From positions 372,001 through 436,000 of the forward strand of contig CAWFFO010000006.1 in NCBI GenBank assembly GCA_963815135.1: a stretch of 64,000 nt of DNA, read 5' to 3'. Shown here piece after piece: positions 17,155-25,971 of this stretch (the stretch's first letter is position 1; each line of letters starts with the position of its first letter). The stretch is from CAIWTU01 sp963815135. GTDB taxonomy: Bacteria > Desulfobacterota > Desulfuromonadia > Geobacterales > Geobacteraceae. The translations under genes and the position numbers were made by a program. Below the pieces are notes generated by a model that saw nothing but the letters and a program-made list of their open reading frames with translations, did not search any database and was not told where the DNA came from.

Positions 17155-17782
17155 TGCCGTCTCCTTCCAGCATTTGCCGGCTGACCTTTCTTTATATGCA
17201 AGTCACTTTTTTAAGTTTATATTCATTCTCCCGCATTGTGCCAGGTTGCCTGACCCTGCACTTCTCTTTTTGATACTGCGGGTGCTGCCATTGATCATCT
17301 GAAAATAACTTCCGTTTGTCTCACCTTTAATCCGGATACGAAAAAAGTATTAATACGCGATCGGGAAAGTGGCAACATAAGTAACAAAAAACAAACATAA
17401 TTGGCTGAATTTGTATTCAAATTATCCAGGCGTTTGAGAAAAAGTCACATTCCTGGCCGGCCTTGTACTGCCACTTGTACTAATGAAAGAAAAGAGGCAT
17501 TCGTATTCTTCTCCGGGCTTATACGGCTGGGAAATATAAAATTTATTATGGCTGAAGGCAGTATTATGAGAGTCCAAAACTTATTCTATTTAATGCGGCC
17601 GTTCAAGGTGGGGAAAATTCAATTTTGATTAAAAATCAACCTTGAATGTTGAGCAAAATGCCCTAAAAAGTGCCAAATATCTGAGCCTGGATCTGGTTTG
17701 ACAAGAGTCCAATCTGCGATAGACTGTTGAACATAAAGAATCTTTCGGAGCTAAAAAATCAAACTTTCGGAGGGCAACCAGT
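17155..17782. other. 628-base intergenic region upstream of the export operon
   Basis: AT-rich, no convincing ORF (a 75-codon frame at 17401-17628 lacks a ribosome site and family signal). It contains the probable promoter for the export genes at 17698-17725 and two TTTCGGAG direct repeats near 17743 and 17764, just before the Wza-like gene. Confidence 0.5.
17698..17725 (+). promoter_or_regulatory. Sigma-70-like promoter of the polysaccharide export operon
   Basis: TTGACA at 17698-17703, 16-bp spacer, TAGACT at 17720-17725, followed about 58 bases later by the Wza-like start codon. Confidence 0.6.
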
Positions 17783-18484
17783 ATGTCAAAATTTTTGAAA
17801 CTCGTTATGATTTCCCTGCTCCTGACCGCATGCGCACCGGCAATTAAAAATTCCGTAACTGCGGATTACGTGAAATCAAATCCGTCATCCTATCCTGAAA
17901 AGCAATATCTCCTTCAGCCGGGCGATTCGCTGGATGTCAAGTTTTTCTATAATCCCGAAATGAACGAAACGGGACTAATTATTCGACCCGACGGCCGTAT
18001 ATCGCTTCAGCTGGCCTCGGATGTAATGGCCGCAGGATTGACCCCAGCCCAATTGACCGAAACGCTGAAGAATCGTTATGCCAAGGAACTTGCCAATACT
18101 GAAGGTATTACGGTTATCGTTCGCACTTTCAGTTCACAGAGGGTTTACGTGGATGGCGAAGTGGGTAAACCGGGTATGGTTGACCTGGTCGGCCAGTTGA
18201 CTGTTCTGCAAGCCGTTGCTGTGGCCGGTGGGTTCAAGGATTCCGCACGGACCGGGGAGGTTATCGTTATCCGGAAGGCTCCGGAAAAGAAACCTTATAC
18301 AATTGTGGTCGATCTGGATAAGACAAGGTATGGCGAAGACAGAAACCAGGATATCGCCCTCATGCCTTACGATATTGTGTATGTGCCGAAATCATCAATT
18401 GCAAACTTGAACCAGTTTGTCGATCTGTATATCCGCAAGAATATTCCCGTATCGTTCGGCTTTACCTATGGTATCGGATTCTAA
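17783..18484 (+). CDS. Polysaccharide export outer-membrane lipoprotein (Wza/GfcE family)
   Basis: 233 residues. A signal peptide with lipobox (MISLLLTAC, Cys about residue 17) leads to the poly-export domain YLLQPGDSLDVKFFYNPEMNETGLIIRPDGRISLQL and two SLBB-like beta-grasp segments (QRVYVDGEVGKPGMVDLVGQLTVLQAVAVAGGF). It would form the outer-membrane pore for exopolysaccharide. The start is supported by CGGAGGGC. First gene of the run Wza-Wzz-ATPase-kinase. Confidence 0.92.
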   Translation: MSKFLKLVMISLLLTACAPAIKNSVTADYVKSNPSSYPEKQYLLQPGDSLDVKFFYNPEMNETGLIIRPDGRISLQLASDVMAAGLTPAQLTETLKNRYAKELANTEGITVIVRTFSSQRVYVDGEVGKPGMVDLVGQLTVLQAVAVAGGFKDSARTGEVIVIRKAPEKKPYTIVVDLDKTRYGEDRNQDIALMPYDIVYVPKSSIANLNQFVDLYIRKNIPVSFGFTYGIGF

Positions 18485-18556
18485 TTAGTAATATGGAGTC
18501 GGCAGCCTGATGCCAGGTGTTGATTCCTTATGAAGAATATGGCGACGAGGTGTTAA

Positions 18557-20020
18557 ATGGGAAACATGGTTATGAAAATTAATGAACCCAGGAAGCAAGG
18601 CACGAGAGAATTCTTAACCATCTTTTTCAAGCACAGAACCAGGATGCTTATCGTCTTCTTTTCCGTCTTACTGTCCGTAGCGGTTTTCACGTTTCTTCAA
18701 GCTCCAGTTTTTGAGGCCAAATCAACCATTCTTATAAAATACGGCAGGGAATATATGAGCCAGTCCGAAGTAGGAGACTCTCCTCCCGTGAGGACTGTTG
18801 ATGAGGAAGCAGTAATAAATTCCGAGATACAGATCCTTAAGAGCCGCGACCTGGCTCAGAAGGTGATAGAAACTGTAAAACTTAAAAACATGTATCCCGG
18901 CCTGCTGAAAGATCACCCTGAAGGGATTAATCCGATGGATTTGGCCATAAATCGTTTTTCGAAAAAGCTGGGTGTGGATGGAGTCGACAAATCCAGTGTT
19001 ATCACAGTTTCCTTTCAACACTCAAACCCGCAGATTGCTGCGAAGGTGGTCAATCTCCTTATAGAATATTACAAGGACAAGCATCTGCAGGTTTTCAGCG
19101 GTCCTCAATCATCTTTCATGGAGCAGCAGGTATCTGCACTGCAAAAAAAATTGATTGATTCGGAAAACAACCTGCAATCGTACAAACAGAAAAACCGCAT
19201 CTATTCGCTTGATGAACAGAGATCCCTGCTTCTGAGGCAGAGGACGGACCTCTCTTCGGAGCTGATGGCCTCTCAGGACAGGGTTAATGGGTTGGAGAAA
19301 AGACTTACGACTTTGAAGGGGCAAACCAGGAATCTGCTTGATAAAAATTACCTGTATACGCCAACAGAGAGAGACAAGATTATCGTAGATGCCAAATCAA
19401 AACTGCTTGCGCTTAAGCTGTCTGAACAGGAGCTGTTGCGGAAATACAATGAAAAAAACATGCTTGTGGTTGACACCCGCAATCAGATTCAGATCGTGAA
19501 AAAATTTCTCAGCGAACAGGAAGCAGACATAAGACATCTGGTGCCGACCGGTAATCTTGTTTACCAGGATGCACAGAAAGGAATAATTACAACTGCTGCC
19601 GACCTGAACTCTGAAAGAGCGAACCTGGGTACTTTGCGCGTTCAGCTTAATGAGCTCGACGGGAAGATTCAAGAGCTGGACATGCGGGAAAAAGATTTGC
19701 TTGACTTGAAGCGGAAAATGGCTATCAACGAAAAGAATTTTGAGACCTACGGGGGAAAAATGGTAGAAGGACGTATTCTGGATGATATGAACCGTATGAA
19801 GATGGCGAATATAAGTATTATTGAAGCGGCATCAGTTCCTGTCAAGCCGATAAAACCGAAAAAAGTGCTGAATCTTGCCCTGGGGATAATTTTCGGAACC
19901 ATTTCCAGTATTGGTCTTGCCTTTTTGCAGGAGCGGAACAGCCAAACCTTTACCGATCCCGAGAGTGCCGAGAGGCGGCTTAATCTCGCTGTCATTGGCT
20001 GCATTCCCTATAAGGAATAA
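18557..20020 (+). CDS. Chain-length determinant / polysaccharide co-polymerase (Wzz/GumC-like)
   Basis: 487 residues. Two transmembrane helices frame a long periplasmic coiled coil: TM1 about residues 27-47 (MLIVFFSVLLSVAVFTFLQ) and TM2 about 450-470 (VLNLALGIIFGTISSIGLAFL). The Wzz motif PVFEAKSTILIKYGRE follows TM1 and the Pro-rich PVKPIKPKK precedes TM2. The heptad-rich centre (about 190-430) resembles GumC/EpsB-type proteins. There is no fused cytosolic kinase domain; the kinase-like protein is encoded separately two genes later. Confidence 0.9.
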   Translation: MGNMVMKINEPRKQGTREFLTIFFKHRTRMLIVFFSVLLSVAVFTFLQAPVFEAKSTILIKYGREYMSQSEVGDSPPVRTVDEEAVINSEIQILKSRDLAQKVIETVKLKNMYPGLLKDHPEGINPMDLAINRFSKKLGVDGVDKSSVITVSFQHSNPQIAAKVVNLLIEYYKDKHLQVFSGPQSSFMEQQVSALQKKLIDSENNLQSYKQKNRIYSLDEQRSLLLRQRTDLSSELMASQDRVNGLEKRLTTLKGQTRNLLDKNYLYTPTERDKIIVDAKSKLLALKLSEQELLRKYNEKNMLVVDTRNQIQIVKKFLSEQEADIRHLVPTGNLVYQDAQKGIITTAADLNSERANLGTLRVQLNELDGKIQELDMREKDLLDLKRKMAINEKNFETYGGKMVEGRILDDMNRMKMANISIIEAASVPVKPIKPKKVLNLALGIIFGTISSIGLAFLQERNSQTFTDPESAERRLNLAVIGCIPYKE

Positions 20021-20023
20021 GTC

Positions 20024-21289
20024 ATGTATGCAAGTTTTTATAATCTGAAAAAGGAGGCATTCCACATAACACCTGACCCGGAATTTCTCTTTTTGAGTCC
20101 GAGTCATAAAGAAGCACTGGCTTCGATTATATACGGTGTGCAGCACAGAAAGGGGTTCGTTTCCATAACCGGGGAAGTTGGGGTGGGTAAAACCACTATC
20201 GTGCGATCTTACCTGGAACAGGTCGACAGAAGGAAACTGAAAATTATCTATATCTTCAACTCGAATGTCTCATTCATCGGACTTCTGAAGACTATTTGCC
20301 AGGAACTGGACAATACGCCCTGTTCCGACAGCGACTTCGAGCTTGTGAACCAGCTCCACGAAATCCTGATCGAAGATTATAAAAAGGGGTTCAACGTTGT
20401 CCTCATAATAGACGAGGCTCAGAATATGCCCGTCAAAACCCTGGAAAACCTGCGCATGCTTTCCAATCTGGAGACCTCAACGGACAAACTCATCCAGATT
20501 GTTTTCAGCGGTCAGCCGGAATTCGAACGTATGCTCGGCAGAGAGGAATTGAGGCAACTCAGGCAGAGGGTCGCGGTTAAAGCAACCATTCTGCCGCTGA
20601 CCAAGGAAGAAAGCCTGGCATATATCCATCACAGACTGTCGAAGGTGTCGGTGGGAAATAACACTATATTTACGGGCGGCGCGCTGAAAAAGATAGTAAT
20701 GCAGGCACAGGGGGTGCCGAGAGTTATAAACATTCTTTGCGAAAATTCCTTTATTACTGCTCTCGGATACCAGAAAAAGCAGATTAATACACAGATCGTC
20801 AGCGAGGTGATTGCCGACTTTAGCGGCGGGAAAAAAAAGAGAGGGATTTGGCCCTCCCTTGTTCTCATCTCAATTGTCCTTGTTTTGATTAGTTTACTGC
20901 TTGTATTTCATTATAAGAATACGGTGGTCATTGATCCACCCGTAAAACGGCAGTCAGCGGCACTATCCGTTAAAAAAGATGTCGCCGCGATTAATATGTC
21001 CGACGATTCCGTTAAACAAACCCCTGCTGCGGCCGGAAACGACGTTTCCGGCCGCCAGGCAAAAAAGGCGGAAAATGTTACCAAAGAAGGATTCCCTGTC
21101 GAAGTAACCGTCAAAAAGGGAGATACGCTTTCCAGCCTTGCCTGGACCATATACGGATTCAGCAGCAGGGAACTCATAATGCTTATAAAAAACAGGAACA
21201 ATTCGATTTATAATCCTGACCTGATTTCGGTTGGTCAGAAGATTGTATTCCCCGCGAGGGAGAAAAGGAGCGGGAAGGCAAATGAGTAA
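20024..21289 (+). CDS. ExeA-like AAA ATPase with transmembrane helix and LysM domain
   Basis: 421 residues. MYASFYNLKKEAFHITPDPEFLFLS is the typical start of secretion/EPS-associated AAA ATPases. Walker A is GEVGVGKTT (about 47-55), Walker B NVVLIIDEAQ, then SNLETS and RLSKVSV sensor parts. A single TM (SLVLISIVLVLISLLLVFHY, about 284-303) is followed by a linker and a periplasmic LysM-like domain (VTVKKGDTLSSLAWTIYG...NPDLISVGQKIVFP). In exosortase-linked EPS loci a related ATPase follows Wzz, but no exosortase is present here. The gene begins four bases after the Wzz stop and overlaps the next gene by 8 bases. Confidence 0.9.
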   Translation: MYASFYNLKKEAFHITPDPEFLFLSPSHKEALASIIYGVQHRKGFVSITGEVGVGKTTIVRSYLEQVDRRKLKIIYIFNSNVSFIGLLKTICQELDNTPCSDSDFELVNQLHEILIEDYKKGFNVVLIIDEAQNMPVKTLENLRMLSNLETSTDKLIQIVFSGQPEFERMLGREELRQLRQRVAVKATILPLTKEESLAYIHHRLSKVSVGNNTIFTGGALKKIVMQAQGVPRVINILCENSFITALGYQKKQINTQIVSEVIADFSGGKKKRGIWPSLVLISIVLVLISLLLVFHYKNTVVIDPPVKRQSAALSVKKDVAAINMSDDSVKQTPAAAGNDVSGRQAKKAENVTKEGFPVEVTVKKGDTLSSLAWTIYGFSSRELIMLIKNRNNSIYNPDLISVGQKIVFPAREKRSGKANE

Positions 21290-22088
21290 AATATACGAAG
21301 CATTACAGAATGCGCAATCGGAATCCGCAAATCCGGAGAAGCTGGAAGCTGTCCTAACAAAGGAAGCGATGCAGGAAGTCCGGCAGGAAGTAGTAAAAGT
21401 GGATAAGCATGAGAAGGCTGTCCCTGCAAGGACTTCCACGATGACCCTCAAGCCTTCTCCGGCCGAACTGGACCTGGAAAATGAAATGGTAACACTTTAC
21501 CAGAATATAGAAGCCCTGCTGTCCGGAATAGAGAATAAAACTATTGAATTCATTGGATCGCGGCGAGGTGAAGGGACCTCTACCATTGTCCGGGAATTCG
21601 CCAGGGTCGCTGCCAAGAAACTTGGAAAATCGGTAATCATGTTGGACATCGGACGGCATAACCCTATGCAGTGTGTTTATTTTCACATAACACCGGATTC
21701 CGGCTGGGAGGAAGTGGCGGGGAACGGTATGTCGAACGGTGAATCGTCCCGGATAAGTGAAATGGATGTGGAAGTCTGTCCCAATCCAAATTCACTTCCC
21801 AAGACGCCAAATTTCTATTCTCCGCAGATAACATCCTTCTGGGATTCATTAAGGCAGAGTTACGACCTGGTGCTCATCGACGCTCCATCGGCAGATATAT
21901 CACCTGACGGCATAGAAATATCCCGTAGAGTAGACGGGGTAGTCCTGGTGGTCGAAGCCGAAAAAACCAGATGGCAGGTGGTCGATAATCTGAAAGGAAA
22001 AATAGAGCATTGCGGCGGGAACATCCTTGGCGTAGTCATTAACAAGCGTCGTTTCTATATCCCCGAGAATATATACCGGCGATTTTGA
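21282..22088 (+). CDS. BY-kinase/CpsD-like ATPase with degenerate Walker A
   Basis: 268 residues. MSKIYEALQNAQSE is the hallmark N-terminus of EPS-associated tyrosine autokinases. The central ParA/MinD-like domain shows FIGSRRGEGTSTIVREFA where Walker A should read GEGKST; the P-loop Lys is replaced by Thr. Walker A' is weak (VIMLDIGRHNP) and Walker B is DLVLIDAPS. No C-terminal tyrosine cluster exists (it ends ENIYRRF). It may therefore be a non-catalytic regulator of the Wzz partner rather than a true kinase. Its start overlaps the AAA ATPase stop, so translation is probably coupled. Confidence 0.87.
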   Translation: MSKIYEALQNAQSESANPEKLEAVLTKEAMQEVRQEVVKVDKHEKAVPARTSTMTLKPSPAELDLENEMVTLYQNIEALLSGIENKTIEFIGSRRGEGTSTIVREFARVAAKKLGKSVIMLDIGRHNPMQCVYFHITPDSGWEEVAGNGMSNGESSRISEMDVEVCPNPNSLPKTPNFYSPQITSFWDSLRQSYDLVLIDAPSADISPDGIEISRRVDGVVLVVEAEKTRWQVVDNLKGKIEHCGGNILGVVINKRRFYIPENIYRRF

Positions 22089-22120
22089 CATTTTCGGGAA
22101 GTGCGCCGACAAGGTTACCA

Positions 22121-22768
22121 ATGACTGCATACGGTGATATCAAAAATAAGACAAAGCTGAATATTATTGTCAGCCTGAGAAGCCTTCTGCTGAGTGAGTC
22201 CCTGTGCAGGGCAGTCAGCCGGGATATGAACGGGTTCAGAACGACCGCTCTGCCTGAATCAAGGGCCACAGCGGATTTCAAGCCTAACCTGGTCCTTGTG
22301 GATGCCTGCAGCTTGAACGAGGAAATTTTCCTTAAATGGCCAGATAGCAAGGTTTTGCTGATAGATACCGGTCTGTCGGAAATGGAGACCGTTAAGCTGA
22401 TGAAGACCTTTAAGCTGTACGGTGTAATCTCGCCGGATGAAGATTTTCACCAGTTCAAAAAGGCTCTGAACGTAATTCAGGACGGCCAGATATGGCTTGA
22501 CAACTCGAGACTGAAAGCAGTGCTCCATGGTAATGACTGTGAATGCCCCGAATCAGGCGCGGAAAGACCCAGCAAGAAGGAAGCCCGGATCATCGATCTT
22601 GTGGCCGAAGGCTACAAAAATAAAGAAATAGCTTCCATGTTGTTCCTGAGCGAACAGACCATAAAATCGCATTTGTGCAGAATTTTCAAAAAAATGCATG
22701 TAAAAAACCGTTCCCAGCTTGTTTTGCTTGCCATTAAAAAGAAGATACTTGACCACCAGGTAATTTAA
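22121..22768 (+). CDS. LuxR/NarL-type transcriptional regulator
   Basis: 215 residues. The N-terminal half resembles a receiver fold (LNIIVSLRSLLLSESLCRAV...PNLVLVDACSL...KVLLIDTGLSEMET), but the first acidic pocket residues are not DD, so phosphorylation is doubtful. The C-terminal helix-turn-helix is clear: SKKEARIIDLVAEGYKNKEIASMLFLSEQTIKSHLCRIFKKMHVKNRSQLVLLAI. The ATG at 22121 has AAGGTT upstream; the frame is open further upstream. Last gene of the export run, probably a local regulator of EPS expression. Confidence 0.88.
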   Translation: MTAYGDIKNKTKLNIIVSLRSLLLSESLCRAVSRDMNGFRTTALPESRATADFKPNLVLVDACSLNEEIFLKWPDSKVLLIDTGLSEMETVKLMKTFKLYGVISPDEDFHQFKKALNVIQDGQIWLDNSRLKAVLHGNDCECPESGAERPSKKEARIIDLVAEGYKNKEIASMLFLSEQTIKSHLCRIFKKMHVKNRSQLVLLAIKKKILDHQVI

Positions 22769-23090
22769 TGATTCCGAATCCAGTTGAAATAATTTTCAGT
22801 CTCACCTTATCTGCTCATTCAAGACCTTCCAATCTTTAGTATTAAATCAAAAGACTTAATCTATATGCAAAATAATCACTCTGTTGAGCCATTGAATATG
22901 GCTGCATAAGTGGTATAAATAAATACATAAAATGATTAAATTCTTCCGTCTGTACACTTTTAACGCTATGGGGCGGAATCAGTACTCAACTTTATAAAAA
23001 TGAATTACCCGGAAAGTTACACTTTGGGTTCTAAAATAATAAATTTAATGAATTATGCTGACTACACATTATGTGAGGAAAGTCTTTAAC
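22769..23090. other. AT-rich gap between regulator and sugar transferase
   Basis: About 320 bases, AT-rich, no ORF with family signal. It probably contains the promoter of the next operon, but no -35/-10 pair stands out. Confidence 0.4.
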
Positions 23091-24254
23091 ATGAAAGCCA
23101 TGGATAAATTGCAATCAGATACATCGAATAATCATACCATTATTGGATGTGAGTTGGCTGGAGGGGAGTCTGATATTGAATACGGTTTGTACAATGAGGA
23201 GTTTTTTAAAAAACTTCTCTCCATTGAAAGAAAAAGGACCGAGCGCTCAAAAAGACCTTTTCTTCTTTTGCTGATCGACATCGAAAAAATCCTGTCGGTC
23301 TTGCATTCTTCGGAAGTTTTTTACGATTTGGTATCGGTTTTGTTCCGGACCACAAGGGAAACCGATATGCGCGGCTGGTACAGGCACAATGCCGAAATCG
23401 GCATTATATGCACGGAAATCGGGGAGGACGACAGCCGGATGTCCGCGGAAACAATTGCCATGAAAATCAAGACAAATTTTCTCAAACAATTGCCGCCCTG
23501 CCTGGGGCAGTCAATGGGTATATCTGTTCACCTGTTTCCGGAATCACCGGGAACGCCGGTAACTATAGAACTTGTCGACCGGACATTTTACCCGGAATTC
23601 TGGGAGCGGGACGTTACGGTAAATATAAACGGTTTACTGAAACGATCCATGGACATCATCGGCAGTCTTTGCGGATTGATTATTTTATTTCCGGTTTTTC
23701 TGTTCGTTCCTTTATTGATCAGGCTGACTTCGGAGGGGCCTGTGTTTTTTCGCCAGGAAAGGATAGGACGGTTCGGCAGGAAGTTTACCTTTCTCAAGTT
23801 CAGAAGCATGTACGTTAACAACGACGACACGATTCACAGGAAATATATTCAAAACCTTATTGCCGGGAACGTAGACGGCTGCCACGGGTCCAATGCTGTC
23901 TACAAGATTCAGAATGATCCAAGGGTAACTGGAATCGGCCGTTTTTTGAGAAAGACAAGTCTCGATGAAGTCCCGCAATTTCTGAATGTTCTGAAGGGCG
24001 ACATGTCTCTGGTCGGGCCGAGACCGGCAATTCCATACGAATTCGAGAATTACGATATCTGGCACAGGCACCGTCTGTTGCAGGTAAAGCCTGGAATAAC
24101 CGGGCTATGGCAGGTGAAGGGGAGAAGTTCAACAACTTTCGACGAAATGGTACGCCTCGACCTGAAATATATCAGGGATTGGTCTTTATGGCTTGATTTA
24201 AAATTGTTGATTCTAACCCCTTTTGCAGTCTTCAAAGGTAAAGGGGCTTGCTGA
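23091..24254 (+). CDS. Bacterial sugar transferase with GGDEF-like N-terminal domain
   Basis: 387 residues. The C-terminal half is a polyprenyl-phosphate sugar-1-phosphate transferase: LLKRSMDIIGSLCGLIILFPVFLFVPLLIRLTSEGPVFFRQERIGRFGRKFTFLKFRSM, DEVPQFLNVLKGDMSLVGPRPAIPYE, KPGITGLWQVKGRS. It would load the first sugar on undecaprenyl phosphate. Unlike WbaP, the N-terminus has no membrane bundle; instead YNEEFFKKLLSIERKRTERSKRPFLLLLIDI...RGWYRHNAEIGIICTEIGED looks like a degenerate GGDEF-type fold without the GGDEF signature. ATG 23091 is preceded by GAGGAAAG. Confidence 0.88.
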   Translation: MKAMDKLQSDTSNNHTIIGCELAGGESDIEYGLYNEEFFKKLLSIERKRTERSKRPFLLLLIDIEKILSVLHSSEVFYDLVSVLFRTTRETDMRGWYRHNAEIGIICTEIGEDDSRMSAETIAMKIKTNFLKQLPPCLGQSMGISVHLFPESPGTPVTIELVDRTFYPEFWERDVTVNINGLLKRSMDIIGSLCGLIILFPVFLFVPLLIRLTSEGPVFFRQERIGRFGRKFTFLKFRSMYVNNDDTIHRKYIQNLIAGNVDGCHGSNAVYKIQNDPRVTGIGRFLRKTSLDEVPQFLNVLKGDMSLVGPRPAIPYEFENYDIWHRHRLLQVKPGITGLWQVKGRSSTTFDEMVRLDLKYIRDWSLWLDLKLLILTPFAVFKGKGAC

Positions 24255-24336
24255 ATTTCCAGGCCCGAAAGCGGGACCGCCTCGGTATGGAAACATTTTT
24301 TAGTACATGGATACCAGGTGTTTCCTGGGAGGGATA

Positions 24337-25338
24337 ATGATAAACATTGGTGTTATAGGATACGGTTATTGGGGGCCGAATATCGTTAGAAGTTTCATGG
24401 GTGTAGAAGGCGCCTGTGTATCCATGATATCGGACGCATCCATGAACGCTCTGCGCAGGGTAGGAAAGGACTATCCTCATATCAGAACTACCCGTTACGA
24501 CAAGGAAGTTATCCTCTCGCCCGAAATAGATGCCGTTGCGATAGTGACGCCCGTATCGACACATTACGAACTGGCTAAAACGGCGCTCCAGAACGGCAAA
24601 CATATTTTTGTGGAAAAACCTTTCACGGCGTCCACCGGACAGGCTGAAGAGCTGATAAATCTGGCCGCGCAAAAAAATCTCAAAATTATGGTAGACCACA
24701 CCTTTCTTTTTACCGGGGCGGTAAAAAAGATCAAAGAACTCATTGATGAAGACGTTCTCGGAGAGCTGTATTACTTCGATTCCATAAGGATAAATCTCGG
24801 TCTGCTCCAGAGTGACGTCAATGTCATCTGGGACCTGGCCCCCCACGATCTTTCGATTATGGACTACCTGATCAGAAGAGATCCCGTCGCCATATCCGCA
24901 ACTGGAAAGGCTCATATCAACGGGATGGAGGATGTCGCATACATAACTGTATATTTCAATGACAATCTGATCTCACACTTCCATGTCAACTGGCTCTCTC
25001 CGGTGAAGATAAGGACTACCCTGATCGGAGGACAGAAGAAGATGCTGGTCTGGAACGATCTGGAGGCGGATGAAAAATTGAAGGTTTATGACAGGGGGGT
25101 TGAGGTAAACGACAAGGAGCAGTCTTATCATGCGCGTGTCAATTATCGTTCCGGAGATATATGGGTTCCTAAGCTGGAGCAGGGAGAAGCGTTGAAAACG
25201 GAAGCTGCTTATTTTATTAACTGTATTAATGAAGATTTGACTCCGATAAATGATGGTGCCGCCGGTTTCAGAATCGTCAGGATGATTGAAGCGATTGTGT
25301 CATCGATCGAATGCCGTGGCGAGATTGTTTATCTTTAG
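24337..25338 (+). CDS. Gfo/Idh/MocA oxidoreductase, WbpB/WlbA-like
   Basis: 333 residues. INIGVIGYGYWGPNIVRSF is the NAD-binding Rossmann start. AIVTPVSTHYELAKTALQNGKHIFVEKPFTAS contains the conserved EKP, and DLAPHDLSIMDYL the family HD pair. Together with the acetyltransferase and aminotransferase that follow, it fits oxidation of C3 in a UDP-N-acetylglucosamine(uronic acid) for a 2,3-diamino sugar. ATG 24337 has GGGAGGG upstream. Confidence 0.88.
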   Translation: MINIGVIGYGYWGPNIVRSFMGVEGACVSMISDASMNALRRVGKDYPHIRTTRYDKEVILSPEIDAVAIVTPVSTHYELAKTALQNGKHIFVEKPFTASTGQAEELINLAAQKNLKIMVDHTFLFTGAVKKIKELIDEDVLGELYYFDSIRINLGLLQSDVNVIWDLAPHDLSIMDYLIRRDPVAISATGKAHINGMEDVAYITVYFNDNLISHFHVNWLSPVKIRTTLIGGQKKMLVWNDLEADEKLKVYDRGVEVNDKEQSYHARVNYRSGDIWVPKLEQGEALKTEAAYFINCINEDLTPINDGAAGFRIVRMIEAIVSSIECRGEIVYL

Positions 25339-25420
25339 AATTTCGCCTTTATGAAAATGTCATGAGGTTGTCGAAACCGGGACAAATATCCGAGGAAGAG
25401 ACAAAAGGAGAATTTACAGT

Positions 25421-25903
25421 ATGGATCAATACGCTTGCATATCGGATGATGTCAAACTGGGAGAAAACGTCAAATTATCCAAGTTCATTAATCTTTACGG
25501 ATGCACCATTGGCGACAATACGAAAATCGGCGCATTTGTCGAGATTCAGAAAAATGCCTTCATCGGTAATAATTGCAAAATTTCCAGTCACACGTTCATC
25601 TGTGAAGGGGTGAATATCGAAGATGATGTCTTCATCGGCCATGGTGTGGTGTTCATCAATGATACTTTTCCGCGGGCAACTATCCCGGGTGGCGCATTGC
25701 AGACGGAAGAGGACTGGCGCGTGGAGCGGACCCTAATCAAAAAGGGGGCGTCCATCGGGTCCGGGGCCACAATCCTGAGCAATGTCACCATCGGCGAAAA
25801 GGCAATTGTCGGGGCTGGAAGCGTGGTGACAAAGGATGTTCCACCGAACACCGTATTCGCGGGAAACCCTGCGCGGTTCTTGCGTGATATACCGGGTGAC
25901 TGA
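25421..25903 (+). CDS. Left-handed beta-helix N-acetyltransferase, WbpD/WlbB-like
   Basis: 160 residues. Hexapeptide repeats run throughout (ISDDVKLGENVKL...IGDNTKIGAFVEIQKNAFIGNNCKISSHTFI...IGSGATILSNVTIGEKAIVGAGSVVTKDVPPNTVFAGNPARFL). It matches the UDP-3-amino-sugar 3-N-acetyltransferases. AAAGGAG precedes the start. Placed between the oxidoreductase and the aminotransferase as in wbpBDE/wlbABC clusters. Confidence 0.9.
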   Translation: MDQYACISDDVKLGENVKLSKFINLYGCTIGDNTKIGAFVEIQKNAFIGNNCKISSHTFICEGVNIEDDVFIGHGVVFINDTFPRATIPGGALQTEEDWRVERTLIKKGASIGSGATILSNVTIGEKAIVGAGSVVTKDVPPNTVFAGNPARFLRDIPGD

Positions 25904-25971
25904 TACGTTCCGGTCAATGACCTTCCGGAACGAGTGATCCTTGTCCGGCAAATATAGAAAGAGGTGAGATC

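Noticed and set aside
17401..17628. 75-codon ORF upstream of the Wza-like gene
   Set aside because: No ribosome site, no recognisable family, AT-rich intergenic composition.
17783..22768. Exosortase/PEP-CTERM system
   Set aside because: Wza, Wzz, ATPase and kinase-like genes resemble that locus type, but no exosortase gene and no PEP-CTERM tail occur in the window.
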